The translations under genes were made by a program, and so were the position numbers. From Falsiroseomonas oleicola (lineage in GTDB: Bacteria > Pseudomonadota > Alphaproteobacteria > Acetobacterales > Acetobacteraceae), in NCBI RefSeq assembly GCF_019029495.1, contig NZ_JAERQM010000005.1:310001-374000 (forward strand): a stretch of 64,000 bases of DNA. The letters are read 5' to 3'. This document shows, piece by piece, positions 44,792-54,018 of the stretch. Position 1 is the first letter of the stretch, and each line of letters opens with the position of its first letter. The notes beneath the pieces were generated by a model, which did not search any database, had not been told where the DNA came from, and saw nothing but the letters and a program-made list of their open reading frames with translations.

Positions 44792-46573
44792 TTACAGAAA
44801 ATTGGGGCACGCTTCTCGCAGACCGTTCCGGTCGGCGATGAACTCGATCATGGCCGCCATGTCACCGATCTCCGGCACGCCATCGAACCGCCCGGGCAGC
44901 TGCATCTCAGTGGCGAGCCTGGCCAGGCCGTCGCGCAGCGTGCCGTCGCGGCGCTCGCCTGGCAGGCGGTCATCGAGCATGGCGCCATACAGGACTTCTG
45001 CCATCAGGATTGAACCGAGCACGCCGAGCCGTTCTCCCCCAAGGTCATGCATCGCCTCGAACTGGACGTAGAAGGGCAAGGGCGGATCACGGGCGATCTG
45101 CGCCAGATCCTCGGCCGGCACGGCGGCCCCGCCGCATTCCCTCAGCCACAGGATGATTGCCGCTTCGCGGGCCGCTTCCGCCGTCAGCGGCGAGGTGTCG
45201 AACGGATCGACCTTCCAGCCGCGGCGCTTGATTCTCTCCCTGACCGCGACGATCAAAGGTGCAACAGACCAGATTCCCGAAACCACCGCGCTGATCAGAT
45301 CCTGGAACGCGAGGCCGGCCGGCGCGCCGGGCACCGCCGGCTGAAACAGTGTCTCCATGCGAAGTTCGCCGGAGTAGAGCGGCATGATCCGCCTGCTGAA
45401 GTTGAGGGCCGGTGCCGGCAAGGCTGGCGTCCCGATGGGAAAAAAATTCGCCCATCTCAGGATCCATCCCGCGCTCAGCGGCATCATCGCGGGTTGCCGC
45501 GCGCTGGTTTTCAGCAACGCCTCACGGAATGGCTGTCGCGGGAACCCGTCACCCGTCGCGTAGTGGGGGCGCACCATGGCGTGCGCGAAGCGCGCCGCCC
45601 CATGCGAGAATTCCAGCGGGATGGATACGCGGCCGCGCTCGTAGGTGGCGACATCCGGCCGCCACGCGCCGCTGCCGGCCTCGTCGCGGTCAAGAAGGGC
45701 GGCCGCACCGCCTTCCCGATACACCTTCTCGACCTCTGGGTGCAGCAGTCGCGGCAGCAGGTCCTGCCGGAGGATATGCCGGTAGATCATCGTCGTCGCG
45801 GCCCTCGCACAGGCGAACCGCCGCTCGGTATCGGCAGGCGCCTCCGTGCTGACGCCGCCGGTCACCTTGGGCATCCCGATCGTCTCGGCGATCGTGTTGT
45901 GCAGCAGGTGGAACAGCGCCGTCATCTGCGCAAGCAGCGCGTTATCCTCGTTCCGCGGATCAGCGATCAACGGGTCGCCGAAGGGAGGCTCGGCCTTCAG
46001 CTCCGAGGATGCTTTGACGGGCTTTGGCGTCGAGCCTGCCGGGAACGGCACGGCCGCCCGCGCGATGTCGCGCTGCGCCCCATCGGCGCGGCCGACACCC
46101 GCCTTGCCGCGCATCGGCCCGAGGCGCAGCCGTGTACGCGCGGTGTCGCGCGGGTCGTCTGGCGCATAGGCGAAAGGGCAGGCTGCCGGGCCGCCGCCGT
46201 AGAGCGTGTCCAGCCTCAGCCGGGCGATGCGCCCGTTTCGTGCCTGGGCCTGTGCGCCGGGCAGCGCCCAGAACGGGGTTGGCGACTGCACGCAGTCATG
46301 CGCGACGAGTTGGAGGAGATAGGTGTAGCCGGCAGGCAGCCCCCGGTTCAGCCGATCTGGCGCGACCTCGTCGCCGCTGTCCGACATCAGGACGGCCAGG
46401 ATCGCCATGAGGCGCTGCGTCTCCTCAAAGCTCCGCGTCGCGGCGAACCGGTCCTGAAGCGGGGGATCATAGAGGATGTTGCGGTAGCCGCGCAGGTCGG
46501 GCCGGCCCGCGGCCACTGGCCGTGGCGGGGCAGCAGATGCATACGCACGACCTCCCCCATGAATGCCTGCCAT
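44792..46573 (-). CDS. Animal-type heme peroxidase
   Basis: 593 residues of the peroxidase-cyclooxygenase superfamily. The distal site is QLVAHDCVQSP (His about 92 with following Asp), the catalytic Arg lies in DPRNEDN (about 207), ALFHLLHN matches the xxxHN element and the proximal His is in LEFSHGAARFAHAMVRPHY (about 331). It oxidises halides or phenolic/tyrosyl side chains with H2O2. There is no signal peptide, so it is probably cytosolic, unusual for a secreted-enzyme family. GGAGG precedes the ATG at 46573; a much longer frame upstream overlaps the subtilase gene and is not real. Confidence 0.88.
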   Translation of the reverse strand: MAGIHGGGRAYASAAPPRPVAAGRPDLRGYRNILYDPPLQDRFAATRSFEETQRLMAILAVLMSDSGDEVAPDRLNRGLPAGYTYLLQLVAHDCVQSPTPFWALPGAQAQARNGRIARLRLDTLYGGGPAACPFAYAPDDPRDTARTRLRLGPMRGKAGVGRADGAQRDIARAAVPFPAGSTPKPVKASSELKAEPPFGDPLIADPRNEDNALLAQMTALFHLLHNTIAETIGMPKVTGGVSTEAPADTERRFACARAATTMIYRHILRQDLLPRLLHPEVEKVYREGGAAALLDRDEAGSGAWRPDVATYERGRVSIPLEFSHGAARFAHAMVRPHYATGDGFPRQPFREALLKTSARQPAMMPLSAGWILRWANFFPIGTPALPAPALNFSRRIMPLYSGELRMETLFQPAVPGAPAGLAFQDLISAVVSGIWSVAPLIVAVRERIKRRGWKVDPFDTSPLTAEAAREAAIILWLRECGGAAVPAEDLAQIARDPPLPFYVQFEAMHDLGGERLGVLGSILMAEVLYGAMLDDRLPGERRDGTLRDGLARLATEMQLPGRFDGVPEIGDMAAMIEFIADRNGLREACPNFL

Positions 46574-46723
46574 CGCCGCCTCCAGCCTGTCCTGGAAGGT
46601 TGATCGGCCCGCGTGATCCCACCGTGAATCTCGCCGCGCGGCCCGCCTCACGGCCTGCTCACACGCATCGCGCCAAGGTCCCGGCCGGCGACATCGCCAG
46701 GCCACCAACGAGGGAGTGATCCG
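46574..46723. promoter_or_regulatory. Divergent promoter region peroxidase / subtilase
   Basis: 150 bases between two divergent island operons. No sigma-70 or EcfG match is convincing. It is a natural place for BTAD-regulator binding sites, but no repeated heptamer was found by eye. Confidence 0.35.
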
Positions 46724-48223
46724 ATGCAATACACCTACATGGCGGGCGACCGGCAGGTCACGCTGGAGCCCGATCCCACCGTCGTCGCCGTCCGCTTCGA
46801 CGACCGCGCGCCGAAGAGCGGCCGTGCCCGCGCCACCGAGGCTGTGCGCGGCCTCAGCCCCTTCACCAGCCGGTTCGAGGTGCCGGGCGAGCGCCTCACC
46901 ATCGTTCCCGTCCCGCCCCCTGCGATCGGCGGCATCGGTCCCGCCGCCGCGATCAGCGGGCTCGACAACCAGCCGGAGGTCGCCAAGGCGCTGCCGGTGT
47001 TCCGCGTTGGCCCGAACCAGGTCGTGCCGACCGAGCGCGTCATCCTCGCCGTCAAGGCGGGCGAGGACGCCGAGGTGGTCGCGCGGCGGCACGACCTGAC
47101 GCCCACGGCTCCGGCCGAGGAGGGACGCATCGTCGCCACGGTGGCCGACAGTGCCGATATCTTCGCCGCCTGCCGTGCCCTCGCCGCCGATCCCGCGGTG
47201 GACTACGCCGAGCCGGATTTCGTCACCATCGGCCGCCATATGCCGGCCTTCGTGCCGACCTCGCCCGGCCCGCTCGATCCGCTGCTCAGCGAACAATACG
47301 CGCTGAGGCTCATCGGCGCGCTGGCCGCGCAGCGCCTCGCCCCGGCACGGCGCGAAGTCACCATCGCCATCCTCGACGAGGGCGTGGACACCCGCCACCC
47401 CGATCTCGCCGCCGCCGTCATCAACGGGTACGACGCCGTGGACAAGGACAGCTACCAGGAGCCGAACCCCTGGGACGGCCACGGCACTGCCTGTGCCGGC
47501 CTTGCCGCCGCCATCGGCGGCAACGGCATCGGCATCCGCGGCGTCGCCGCGGGCTGCGGCCTGCTGCCGGTGCGCATCGCCTACTCGAACCAACCGGGTG
47601 GCCCCTGGGTCACCCGCGCCAGTTGGATCCGTGACGCCATCCGCTGGAGCTGGATGAAGGCGGGCGCCTCGGTGATCAGCAACAGCTGGAGCGGGGGCGC
47701 CGACTCCATGGACATCAGGCGGGAGATCGAAAGCGCGCGGACCCTCGGACGCAGTGGTCGAGGCTGCGTCGTGCTGTTCGCCGCCGGCAATGACGGCGGG
47801 CCAGTGCTGTTCCCGTCCAACCTCCCGAACCTGCTCACCGTCGGCGCCAGCAACCAGTTCGACGAGGTGAAGACGCGCACCAGCGCCGATGGCGAGAACT
47901 GGGCCAGCAACCACGGCCCCGTCGCCGTCACCGCGCCCGGCGTGCGCAACCTGACCACCGACATTCGCGACGGCTCCGGCTATCACCAGGGCGACTACGT
48001 GCCCTGGTTCAACGGAACCTCCTCCGCGACGCCGCTCGTCGCCGGCGTCTGCGGGCTGATCCTCTCGATCCGGCCGGAACTGACCGAGGCGCAGGTACGC
48101 CAGCTCATCTGCGACACGGCGGTGAAGATCGGTCCATTCCCCTACACCAGCGGCCGCAACGACCACGCGGGCTTCGGCCGGGTGGACGCCCTGGCCGCCG
48201 TACAAGCGGCGCTCGCCGTCTAG
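46724..48223 (+). CDS. Subtilisin-family (S8) serine protease without signal peptide
   Basis: 499 residues. An N-terminal part (1-200) with a propeptide-like region (ILAVKAGEDAEVVARRHDLTPTAP...VDYAEPDF) precedes the S8 domain: Asp in TIAILDEGVDTRHPDL (about 218), His in DGHGTACAG (about 253), oxyanion Asn in LFAAGNDGG and Ser in FNGTSSATPLVAG (about 433). No Sec or Tat signal is visible, so it would stay in the cytosol, like the S8 proteases that mature RiPP peptides. GAGGGAG lies just ahead of the ATG. It is the last island gene before tRNA-Lys. Confidence 0.9.
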   Translation: MQYTYMAGDRQVTLEPDPTVVAVRFDDRAPKSGRARATEAVRGLSPFTSRFEVPGERLTIVPVPPPAIGGIGPAAAISGLDNQPEVAKALPVFRVGPNQVVPTERVILAVKAGEDAEVVARRHDLTPTAPAEEGRIVATVADSADIFAACRALAADPAVDYAEPDFVTIGRHMPAFVPTSPGPLDPLLSEQYALRLIGALAAQRLAPARREVTIAILDEGVDTRHPDLAAAVINGYDAVDKDSYQEPNPWDGHGTACAGLAAAIGGNGIGIRGVAAGCGLLPVRIAYSNQPGGPWVTRASWIRDAIRWSWMKAGASVISNSWSGGADSMDIRREIESARTLGRSGRGCVVLFAAGNDGGPVLFPSNLPNLLTVGASNQFDEVKTRTSADGENWASNHGPVAVTAPGVRNLTTDIRDGSGYHQGDYVPWFNGTSSATPLVAGVCGLILSIRPELTEAQVRQLICDTAVKIGPFPYTSGRNDHAGFGRVDALAAVQAALAV

Positions 48224-48261
48224 CGCCGCTTCACCGGGAGCGAAGACGGCGAAACGGCTCC

Positions 48262-48292
48262 AGAGTCTGTCAGCGCGGCGCTGACAGACTCT
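48262..48292. terminator. Perfect 15-bp dyad after the subtilase gene
   Basis: AGAGTCTGTCAGCGC (48262-48276), one base, GCGCTGACAGACTCT (48278-48292). It is 38 bases after the S8 stop and lacks a T-run. It may be a terminator or a leftover palindromic site of the integrated element. At 31 bases it is the longest perfect dyad without a real loop in the window. Confidence 0.5.
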
Positions 48293-48329
48293 AAGAACAA
48301 GTCCGCCGTGAACAGGCGACAAGCCGGAG

Positions 48330-48362
48330 TTGCACGTCCGACTTGCACGTCAGTTGAACGTG
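48330..48362. repeat. Short direct repeats beside tRNA-Lys
   Basis: TTGCACGTC at 48330-48338 and again at 48343-48351, then a related TTGAACGTG at 48354-48362. They lie in an AT-richer stretch between the dyad and the tRNA. Placement inside the island end recalls integrase arm-type sites, but this is only suggestive. Confidence 0.4.
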
Positions 48363-48407
48363 TTCCCGTTGGGTTCACGTTTTCTGGCTGTAAGGTCTTG
48401 GAATGAT

Positions 48408-48483
<76 letters not shown>

Positions 48484-48580
48484 GCACCACGCTGCGGTGT
48501 GGCGGCCGTTTACGGGCTGGGGGCGGATTTGTCCAGCCCGTGCGGCGGGAAAGCTGTCGCAAATCCGCCATGCCCAGGCG

Positions 48581-49870
48581 TCATGCCGCCGTCGCGGCCT
48601 CCACAGCCTCCCCGTGCCGCGCCAGGATCGCCTGCCGGGCGGAGGCGTCCTGGGTGGCGGCCAGGGCGGCGTCCCGGGCCAGGTCCGCATGGCGGTGCAG
48701 CGCGGCGCGGCGCGCCGGGGCCGTTTCCACCTTGGCAGTGGTGGCCAGCACCTCCAGCAGGCGGATCATCACCGCTGGCTGGCCGGCGCCGGCCTGGCGC
48801 AGCATGTGGAACATGGCATCCCCCAGCCCGGCATAGTCCGAGGCCGGGCGCAGCAGCCGCAGGCGGCCGTCGCGGAAGCTCCGCCCGGTCGGCAGGCCGC
48901 GCCCGGCCAGGCCGCACAGCGCGGCGCCCAGCCGGTCCAGCACGCCGATCGCGGTGAAGGGGTCGTTGATGCCGGGGGAGAGGGCGCGCAGCGCGATCTC
49001 CACCAATTGCCGCACCGCGTATTCCAGGTCCTGTTCCACGCTGCGGCCATCGCCCAGCACCATGGCCTCGGCCAGCGCCGCCTGTGCGTCCTGCTGCCGT
49101 CCAGCGGGGCTGACCTGGCCGACGACACTGCCGGGGAAGACGAATTCGCCGGGGCGGACATCCAGATGCAGCACGGCATCCTGCCCGGCCGCCCAATCGG
49201 CCAGGGCCGCATCGTCCAACACCCGCAGATAACCGCAGCCGGGCGCCCGCAAGGGCGCGGCATTCGCCAGGCGCGGCACCTCCGCCTGCGCGACCGCCGG
49301 CGTGTCCGTGGTCGCGGCCGCCAGCGCCGCCGTCAGCTCCTGCTGCACCTGGGCCACCACCCGGTCCACGCTGATCGAGGTGGCGACATGATGCAGGAAC
49401 CAGATCAGCACGCCGACGCAGCCGAAGGCGAAGATCAATCCGACGGAGACGGCGAGCTGCGGCACGAAACCGCCATCATCCCCCTCATGCACCGAGCGCA
49501 GCGCCACCAGGGAGTACGCGAAGGTCGCGACCAGCGCGCCCAGGGCATATTGATTGCCGGCATCGCGGGTGAAATTGCCCAGCAAGCGCGGCCCCATCTG
49601 GCTGGAGGCGAGCGTCAACGCCGCGACGGTGATGGAGAAGGTGGTGCCGGCGACGCCGATGGTGGCGCCGGCGATGGCGCCCAGCACATCCCGCGCGCCC
49701 CCGGCGCCGCCGGCATAGATCCAGCCCTCCAACCCATCCGGCAGGCGGGCGCCTTCCAGCCGTACCAGGGCCTCCGCCAGCAGGATCGCTGCCAGCGTCA
49801 TGGCCGCCGGCCGCAGCCAGAAGGAGGACCGCAGATCCGCCACGAATTGGCGCAGCCGCGCGGCCCTCAT
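48581..49870 (-). CDS. DUF2254 membrane protein
   Basis: 429 residues. TM helices near the N-terminus (SFWLRPAAMTLAAILLAEAL), around 55-85 (ISGVAGTTFSITVAALTLASSQMGPRLL), 105-120 and 140-160 (VSVGLIFAFGCVGVLIWFLHHVATSI), then a soluble C-terminal region with DLEYAVRQLVEIALRALSPGINDPFTAI. The ASSQMGPRLL and ALSPGINDP elements identify DUF2254. Function unknown. The ATG at 49870 begins the conserved N-terminus. Confidence 0.85.
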   Translation of the reverse strand: MRAARLRQFVADLRSSFWLRPAAMTLAAILLAEALVRLEGARLPDGLEGWIYAGGAGGARDVLGAIAGATIGVAGTTFSITVAALTLASSQMGPRLLGNFTRDAGNQYALGALVATFAYSLVALRSVHEGDDGGFVPQLAVSVGLIFAFGCVGVLIWFLHHVATSISVDRVVAQVQQELTAALAAATTDTPAVAQAEVPRLANAAPLRAPGCGYLRVLDDAALADWAAGQDAVLHLDVRPGEFVFPGSVVGQVSPAGRQQDAQAALAEAMVLGDGRSVEQDLEYAVRQLVEIALRALSPGINDPFTAIGVLDRLGAALCGLAGRGLPTGRSFRDGRLRLLRPASDYAGLGDAMFHMLRQAGAGQPAVMIRLLEVLATTAKVETAPARRAALHRHADLARDAALAATQDASARQAILARHGEAVEAATAA

Positions 49871-49940
49871 CGGCGGGATGTTCCTGGCATGGTGGGCGCT
49901 CCTCGATCCGAAGACCGTAACGAGGCGGCGGCGTTCCGGT

Positions 49941-51371
49941 TCAGGTCCCGCAGAAGGTCTGCTGCACGCGTTCCTCCGGCCGCGCCGGCGTGGCGAAGCG
50001 GCCCTTGCCGGGCTGGTCCTCGAAGGGCCGGGCGAGCACCTCCAGCAGCGCCTCGAAGGGCGTGAAATCGTCCTGGGCGACGGCGGCGGCAATTGCCGCC
50101 TCCACCAGGTGGTTGCGCGGGATGAAGGCAGGATTCACCGCCCGCATCGCCTCCGCCCCCAGCGCGCCACGCGCGCGCCGCGCCGCCCAGGATTCGGCCC
50201 AGGCGTCGAAGCCGGCCGGGTCGGGGAACAGCGCGCGCGCCGCCGCCGGGCCTTCGGACAGGGCGCGGAAGGTGAGGGTGAAATCCGCCTCGGCCTCCGC
50301 CATGCAGGTCATCAAGGCCTGGATCAGCGCCGCATCGCCGTCCTCCGCCCCGGCGAGGCCGGTCTTGGCGCGGAAGATGTCGAGCCAGGCGACCTGGAAC
50401 AGCGCGCCATATTCGGTAAGGACTGCGGTCGCGGCTTCCACCGCCGCATCCTCATCCGCCGCCAGCATTGGCAGCAGGGCCTCCGCCAGCCGGGCCAGGT
50501 TCCATTGCGCGATGCGCGGCTGGTTGGCGTAGGCATAGCGGCCGGCATGGTCGATGGAGCTGAACACCATCGCCGGGTCATAGGCGTCCATGAAGGCGCA
50601 GGGGCCGTAGTCGATGGTCTCGCCGGAGACCGTCATGTTGTCGGTGTTCATCACGCCATGGATGAAGCCGAGCCCCAGCCATTGCGCCACCAGCCGCGCC
50701 TGCCGCGCCGCGACTCCGCGCAGGAAGGAGAGCGCCGGGCGCGGGCTGTCCGCCGCCGCCGGATCATGGCGCGCGATGGCATGGTCCAGCAGCAGCCGCA
50801 CCGCCTCCGCATCGCCCCGCGCGGCAAAGAACTGGAAGGTGCCGACGCGGATATGGCTGGCGGCGATGCGGGTCAGCACGGCGCCGGGCAGGGGCACCTC
50901 CCGCATCACATCCTCGCCCGTGGTCACGGCGGCCAAAGCGCGGGTGGTGGGCACGCCGAAGGCGGCCATCGCCTCACTGATGATGTATTCGCGCAGTACC
51001 GGCCCGAGCGCCGCGCGGCCATCGCCGCCGCGGGAGAAGGCGGTGCGGCCGGAACCCTTGAACTGGATGTCGCGCCGCTGCCCGTCGCGGTCCAGCACCT
51101 CGCCGAGTAGGATGGCGCGGCCATCGCCGAGTTGCGGGCTGAAATGGCCGAACTGATGCCCCGCATAGGCCTGGGCGAGGGGCGCCGCCCCCACCGGCAC
51201 GACATTGCCGGACAGAACCTCCGCCGTCAGCGCGGCAGGATCGAGGCCGAGCTGTGCCGCCAGCGGCAGGTTCAGCCGGATCAGCCGGGGCGCCGCCACC
51301 GGCACCGGCGCCTGCCGGGCGAAGAACCGCTCCGGCAGCCGTGCATAGGAATTGTCGAAGGGGATCGCCAT
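49941..51371 (-). CDS. selO: Protein adenylyltransferase SelO (YdiU)
   Basis: 476 residues, pseudokinase fold that transfers AMP from ATP to protein Ser/Thr/Tyr in redox stress. [21 protein letters not shown] opening, [80 protein letters not shown] (metal Asn/Asp) and the C-terminal QTFCGT, whose Cys takes the place of selenocysteine in eukaryotic SelO. It lies 50 bases downstream of the sigma factor gene on the same strand. The start at 51371 agrees with the family N-terminus. Confidence 0.95.
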   Translation of the reverse strand: MAIPFDNSYARLPERFFARQAPVPVAAPRLIRLNLPLAAQLGLDPAALTAEVLSGNVVPVGAAPLAQAYAGHQFGHFSPQLGDGRAILLGEVLDRDGQRRDIQFKGSGRTAFSRGGDGRAALGPVLREYIISEAMAAFGVPTTRALAAVTTGEDVMREVPLPGAVLTRIAASHIRVGTFQFFAARGDAEAVRLLLDHAIARHDPAAADSPRPALSFLRGVAARQARLVAQWLGLGFIHGVMNTDNMTVSGETIDYGPCAFMDAYDPAMVFSSIDHAGRYAYANQPRIAQWNLARLAEALLPMLAADEDAAVEAATAVLTEYGALFQVAWLDIFRAKTGLAGAEDGDAALIQALMTCMAEAEADFTLTFRALSEGPAAARALFPDPAGFDAWAESWAARRARGALGAEAMRAVNPAFIPRNHLVEAAIAAAVAQDDFTPFEALLEVLARPFEDQPGKGRFATPARPEERVQQTFCGT

Positions 51372-51421
51372 GCAGGGGGTTGCTCCCGCCAAAAATGGGC
51401 GGGGCAAAGGCCCCGCCGGCG

Positions 51422-53254
51422 TCAGACCTCCAGGAAGCTGCGCAGCGCGCGGCCCTGGGAGGATTGGCGCAGCTTGCCGAGCGCCTTCGCCTCGATCTGG
51501 CGGATACGCTCGCGGGTCACGCCGAAGGTGCGGCCGACCTCCTCCAGCGTGTGCTCGGTGTTCATGCCGATGCCGAAGCGCATGCGCAGGATGCGTTCCT
51601 CACGCGGCGTCAGGTCGCCCAGCACCTTGCCGGCGGCGTCGCGCAGGCCGGCGCGGGCGGCGGCATCGAAGGGCAGCACGGCGTCGCGATCCTCGATCAG
51701 GTCGCCGAGCTTCGCATCGCCTTCCTCGCCGATCGGCGATTCCAGGCTCACCGGCTCCTTCGCCAGGCCCTGCACCGTGCGCACCTTCTCCAGCGGCATG
51801 CCGAGGCGGGTGGCAAGTTCCTCCGGCGTCGGCTCGCGGCCGGTCTGCTGCGCCAGGCGGCGCCCGGTGCGGACCACCTTGCCCACCGTCTCCGTCATAT
51901 GCACCGGCACGCGGATGGTGCGGGACTGGTCGGCGATGGCGCGGGTGACGGACTGGCGGATCCACCAGGTCGCATAGGTGGCGAATTTGAAGCCACGGCG
52001 CCAGTCGAACTTCTCCACCGCGCGCATCAGGCCCAGGCTGCCTTCCTGGATCAGGTCGCCCAGCATCAGGCCGCGATTGCGGTATTTGCGGGCGATATAG
52101 ACCACCAGGCGCAGATTGGCGCGTGTCAGCTCCTCCCGCGCCCGGCGCATGTCGCGCTCGGCGCTGGCGGCCTCGACATGCAGGCGGCGGAGCTGCGGCG
52201 CGGACAGGCCGGATTCGGCTTCCATGCGGGCGAGATCGGCGCGCACCTGCACCATCCCAGCCTTCAGGTCGCGCTGGCCGGCGCCCTTGGCGGCGGCTTC
52301 CAGGCGTTCCGTGGCGCCGGCGGCACCGCCATTCCACAGCTTCAGGAAGTCGCCACGGCTGATGCGCGCGGCTTCCGCCAGGCGCAGCGCCCGGCCATCC
52401 AGCATCATCAGCGCGCGATTGGCATCGCGCAGCCGCTCGATCAGCTCCTCGATCCGGGCGGGGCGCAGGCGCAGGCCGGTGACAAGCTCCACGGCCTGCT
52501 GCCGGGCCTCATCGACCTTCGGGCCGGCGGCGCGCAGGGCGGCCAGGCCTTCCAGCGCCGCTTCGATGGCGGCAATGGCCTCCGGCTTCAGCCGGGCATC
52601 GATCGTCGCATGCGGCAGCTCCGCGCCGGCTTCCTCGCCTTCCGGCGCGGGCTCCAGCAGCGTTTCCTCGGGCAGGTTGGCGGCGGCGGTCGCCTCCAGC
52701 TCGATCACGTCGCGCAGCGGCATGCGGCCGGCGGCGATGGCGTCGCGCCACTGGGCCAGGGCGGCGGAGGTGGTCGGGCTTTCGCACAGCGCGGCCAGCA
52801 TGGCGTCGCGCCCGGCCTCGATGCGCTGGGCGATGGCGATTTCCGCCTCCCGCGTCAGCGGCTCGGCGACGCCCATCTCGCGCAGGAACAGCGCGACCGG
52901 GTCGTCGGAGCGGCTGGCAGCGGCGGCGGCGGCGACGGAAATGTTGCGCCCGGCCGGCTGGCCATCGGCGGTCTCGGCCTGGTCGTCGGCGGCGAGGGAG
53001 GGGCTGGGTGCCTCCTCGTCATCCGGGCTGTCGCGGCGCGAATCCTCGCCGGAGGCGCTGCCGAAGCCGAATTCCTCCAGCAGCGAACCGGCCGCGTCCT
53101 CGATCTCGTCCATCGGCAGCGGGTCGGCCACCAGCTCGGTGTCGAAGGCGTCATGGTCTTCCGCGCCCGCGCCGGCGGCATGGTCGAAGGGCAGGGGTTC
53201 GGCCCCGCTCATCTCGTCCCGATCGGTCCCCTTGCGTGCGAACATGCCGTCCAT
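51422..53254 (-). CDS. RpoD-like sigma-70 factor apparently lacking region 1.1
   Basis: About 610 residues. The C-terminal 350 contain full regions 2-4: [55 protein letters not shown] (-10 recognition), [37 protein letters not shown] and [41 protein letters not shown] (-35 recognition). A large non-conserved region precedes them. The first 90 residues are acidic and low-complexity and show no region 1.1. dnaG is not adjacent, and [18 protein letters not shown] differs from the usual alphaproteobacterial RpoD text, so I read this as a second RpoD-like factor. Starts at 53254, 53245 and 53212 are possible. Confidence 0.85.
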   Translation of the reverse strand: MDGMFARKGTDRDEMSGAEPLPFDHAAGAGAEDHDAFDTELVADPLPMDEIEDAAGSLLEEFGFGSASGEDSRRDSPDDEEAPSPSLAADDQAETADGQPAGRNISVAAAAAASRSDDPVALFLREMGVAEPLTREAEIAIAQRIEAGRDAMLAALCESPTTSAALAQWRDAIAAGRMPLRDVIELEATAAANLPEETLLEPAPEGEEAGAELPHATIDARLKPEAIAAIEAALEGLAALRAAGPKVDEARQQAVELVTGLRLRPARIEELIERLRDANRALMMLDGRALRLAEAARISRGDFLKLWNGGAAGATERLEAAAKGAGQRDLKAGMVQVRADLARMEAESGLSAPQLRRLHVEAASAERDMRRAREELTRANLRLVVYIARKYRNRGLMLGDLIQEGSLGLMRAVEKFDWRRGFKFATYATWWIRQSVTRAIADQSRTIRVPVHMTETVGKVVRTGRRLAQQTGREPTPEELATRLGMPLEKVRTVQGLAKEPVSLESPIGEEGDAKLGDLIEDRDAVLPFDAAARAGLRDAAGKVLGDLTPREERILRMRFGIGMNTEHTLEEVGRTFGVTRERIRQIEAKALGKLRQSSQGRALRSFLEV

Positions 53255-53737
53255 CTGTCGATCCGCTCCTCTTCGCCCCGCCAAGGCGGTCGAAGGTTCT
53301 TTGTCACCAAACCAAACCCAGTTGCCGCCCACCCCACCGATGACTCCCCTTCCTGCCGCGCGGCGCTGCCGGCGGGCGGGTGAGGGCATCGGAAAGGGGA
53401 CGCGCCGCCTTGACGGCGAGTGGGCCATATGGGTGTTCGGGCCCGCGCGGACACCCCTTATCGGAGGAAACCGGGATTTTGTCCCGGCTTTTCTGCATGG
53501 CACGATCCCACCGGGGCACTTCCTGCCGCCCTGTCGAGGCCCAACGCCCCGGCATGGGATCGGATCCATGGCCCGGGAGAAGATGCCAGGATTGGTATCT
53601 CACCCGAAATGGGTTAACAAAATCTTTCGTTTTGCGCCTTGATGTCGCCCCCGATATTGCAGGTTCACGACGGCACCTGATCCGGCAGGGCTTGACCCGG
53701 CGGCGCGCGGACGCCATACGGCGGCCATCCCAAGCCT
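53255..53737. other. Long intergenic region with hairpins between the sigma gene and tRNA-Glu
   Basis: About 480 bases without a supported gene. On the plus strand CCGGGA-TTTTG-TCCCGG followed by CTTTT (53471-53492) looks like an intrinsic terminator, preceded by another stem around GGGTGT...ACACCC (53430-53458). An AT-rich patch (GGGTTAACAAAATCTTTCGTTTT) at 53610-53635 is the best promoter-like stretch and would face either tRNA-Glu or the sigma gene. A short non-coding RNA ending at the terminator is possible but unproven. Confidence 0.4.
53471..53493 (+). terminator. Intrinsic terminator-like hairpin
   Basis: Six-base stem CCGGGA/TCCCGG with a TTTTG loop followed by CTTTTC on the plus strand. 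There is no annotated plus-strand gene upstream, so it would end either an unseen short RNA or read-through from the left. Confidence 0.5.
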
Positions 53738-53813
53738 GTCCCGTTCGTCTAGAGGCCTAGGACACGGCCCTTTCAAGGCTGTAACACGGGTTCGAATCCC
53801 GTACGGGGCACCA
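53738..53813 (+). tRNA. tRNA-Glu (anticodon TTC)
   Basis: 76 bases with encoded CCA. Acceptor GTCCCGT pairs with ACGGGGC (one G-T wobble); D arm TCGTCTAGAGGCCTAGGA; anticodon stem CGGCC/GGCTG around CTTTCAA (anticodon TTC); T arm CGGGTTCGAATCCCG. Confidence 0.95.
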
Positions 53814-54018
53814 CCTTGGTTTTGCACCACTTCTTCGCTTTCAGGCGGCCCGCCTTGTTGGCTGTTGGCAACCTGCTGTCAGATGGCCAAGCCCGCCGCG
53901 ACATGGCTTTTGCGCGCTTCACCGGCGCCGCCGACCGGGGCTGAATAGCGGTCGATTCCGCGCTACATCGCAGCGAAGGGGCAGGTCTGCCTGCCCGGCG
54001 ACCGACCCGCGAAGTCCT

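Noticed and set aside
44792-48322. 1176-codon version of the heme peroxidase frame
   Set aside because: The upstream 580 codons are antisense to the S8 protease gene and show no peroxidase-family similarity; a good start with GGAGG exists at 46573.
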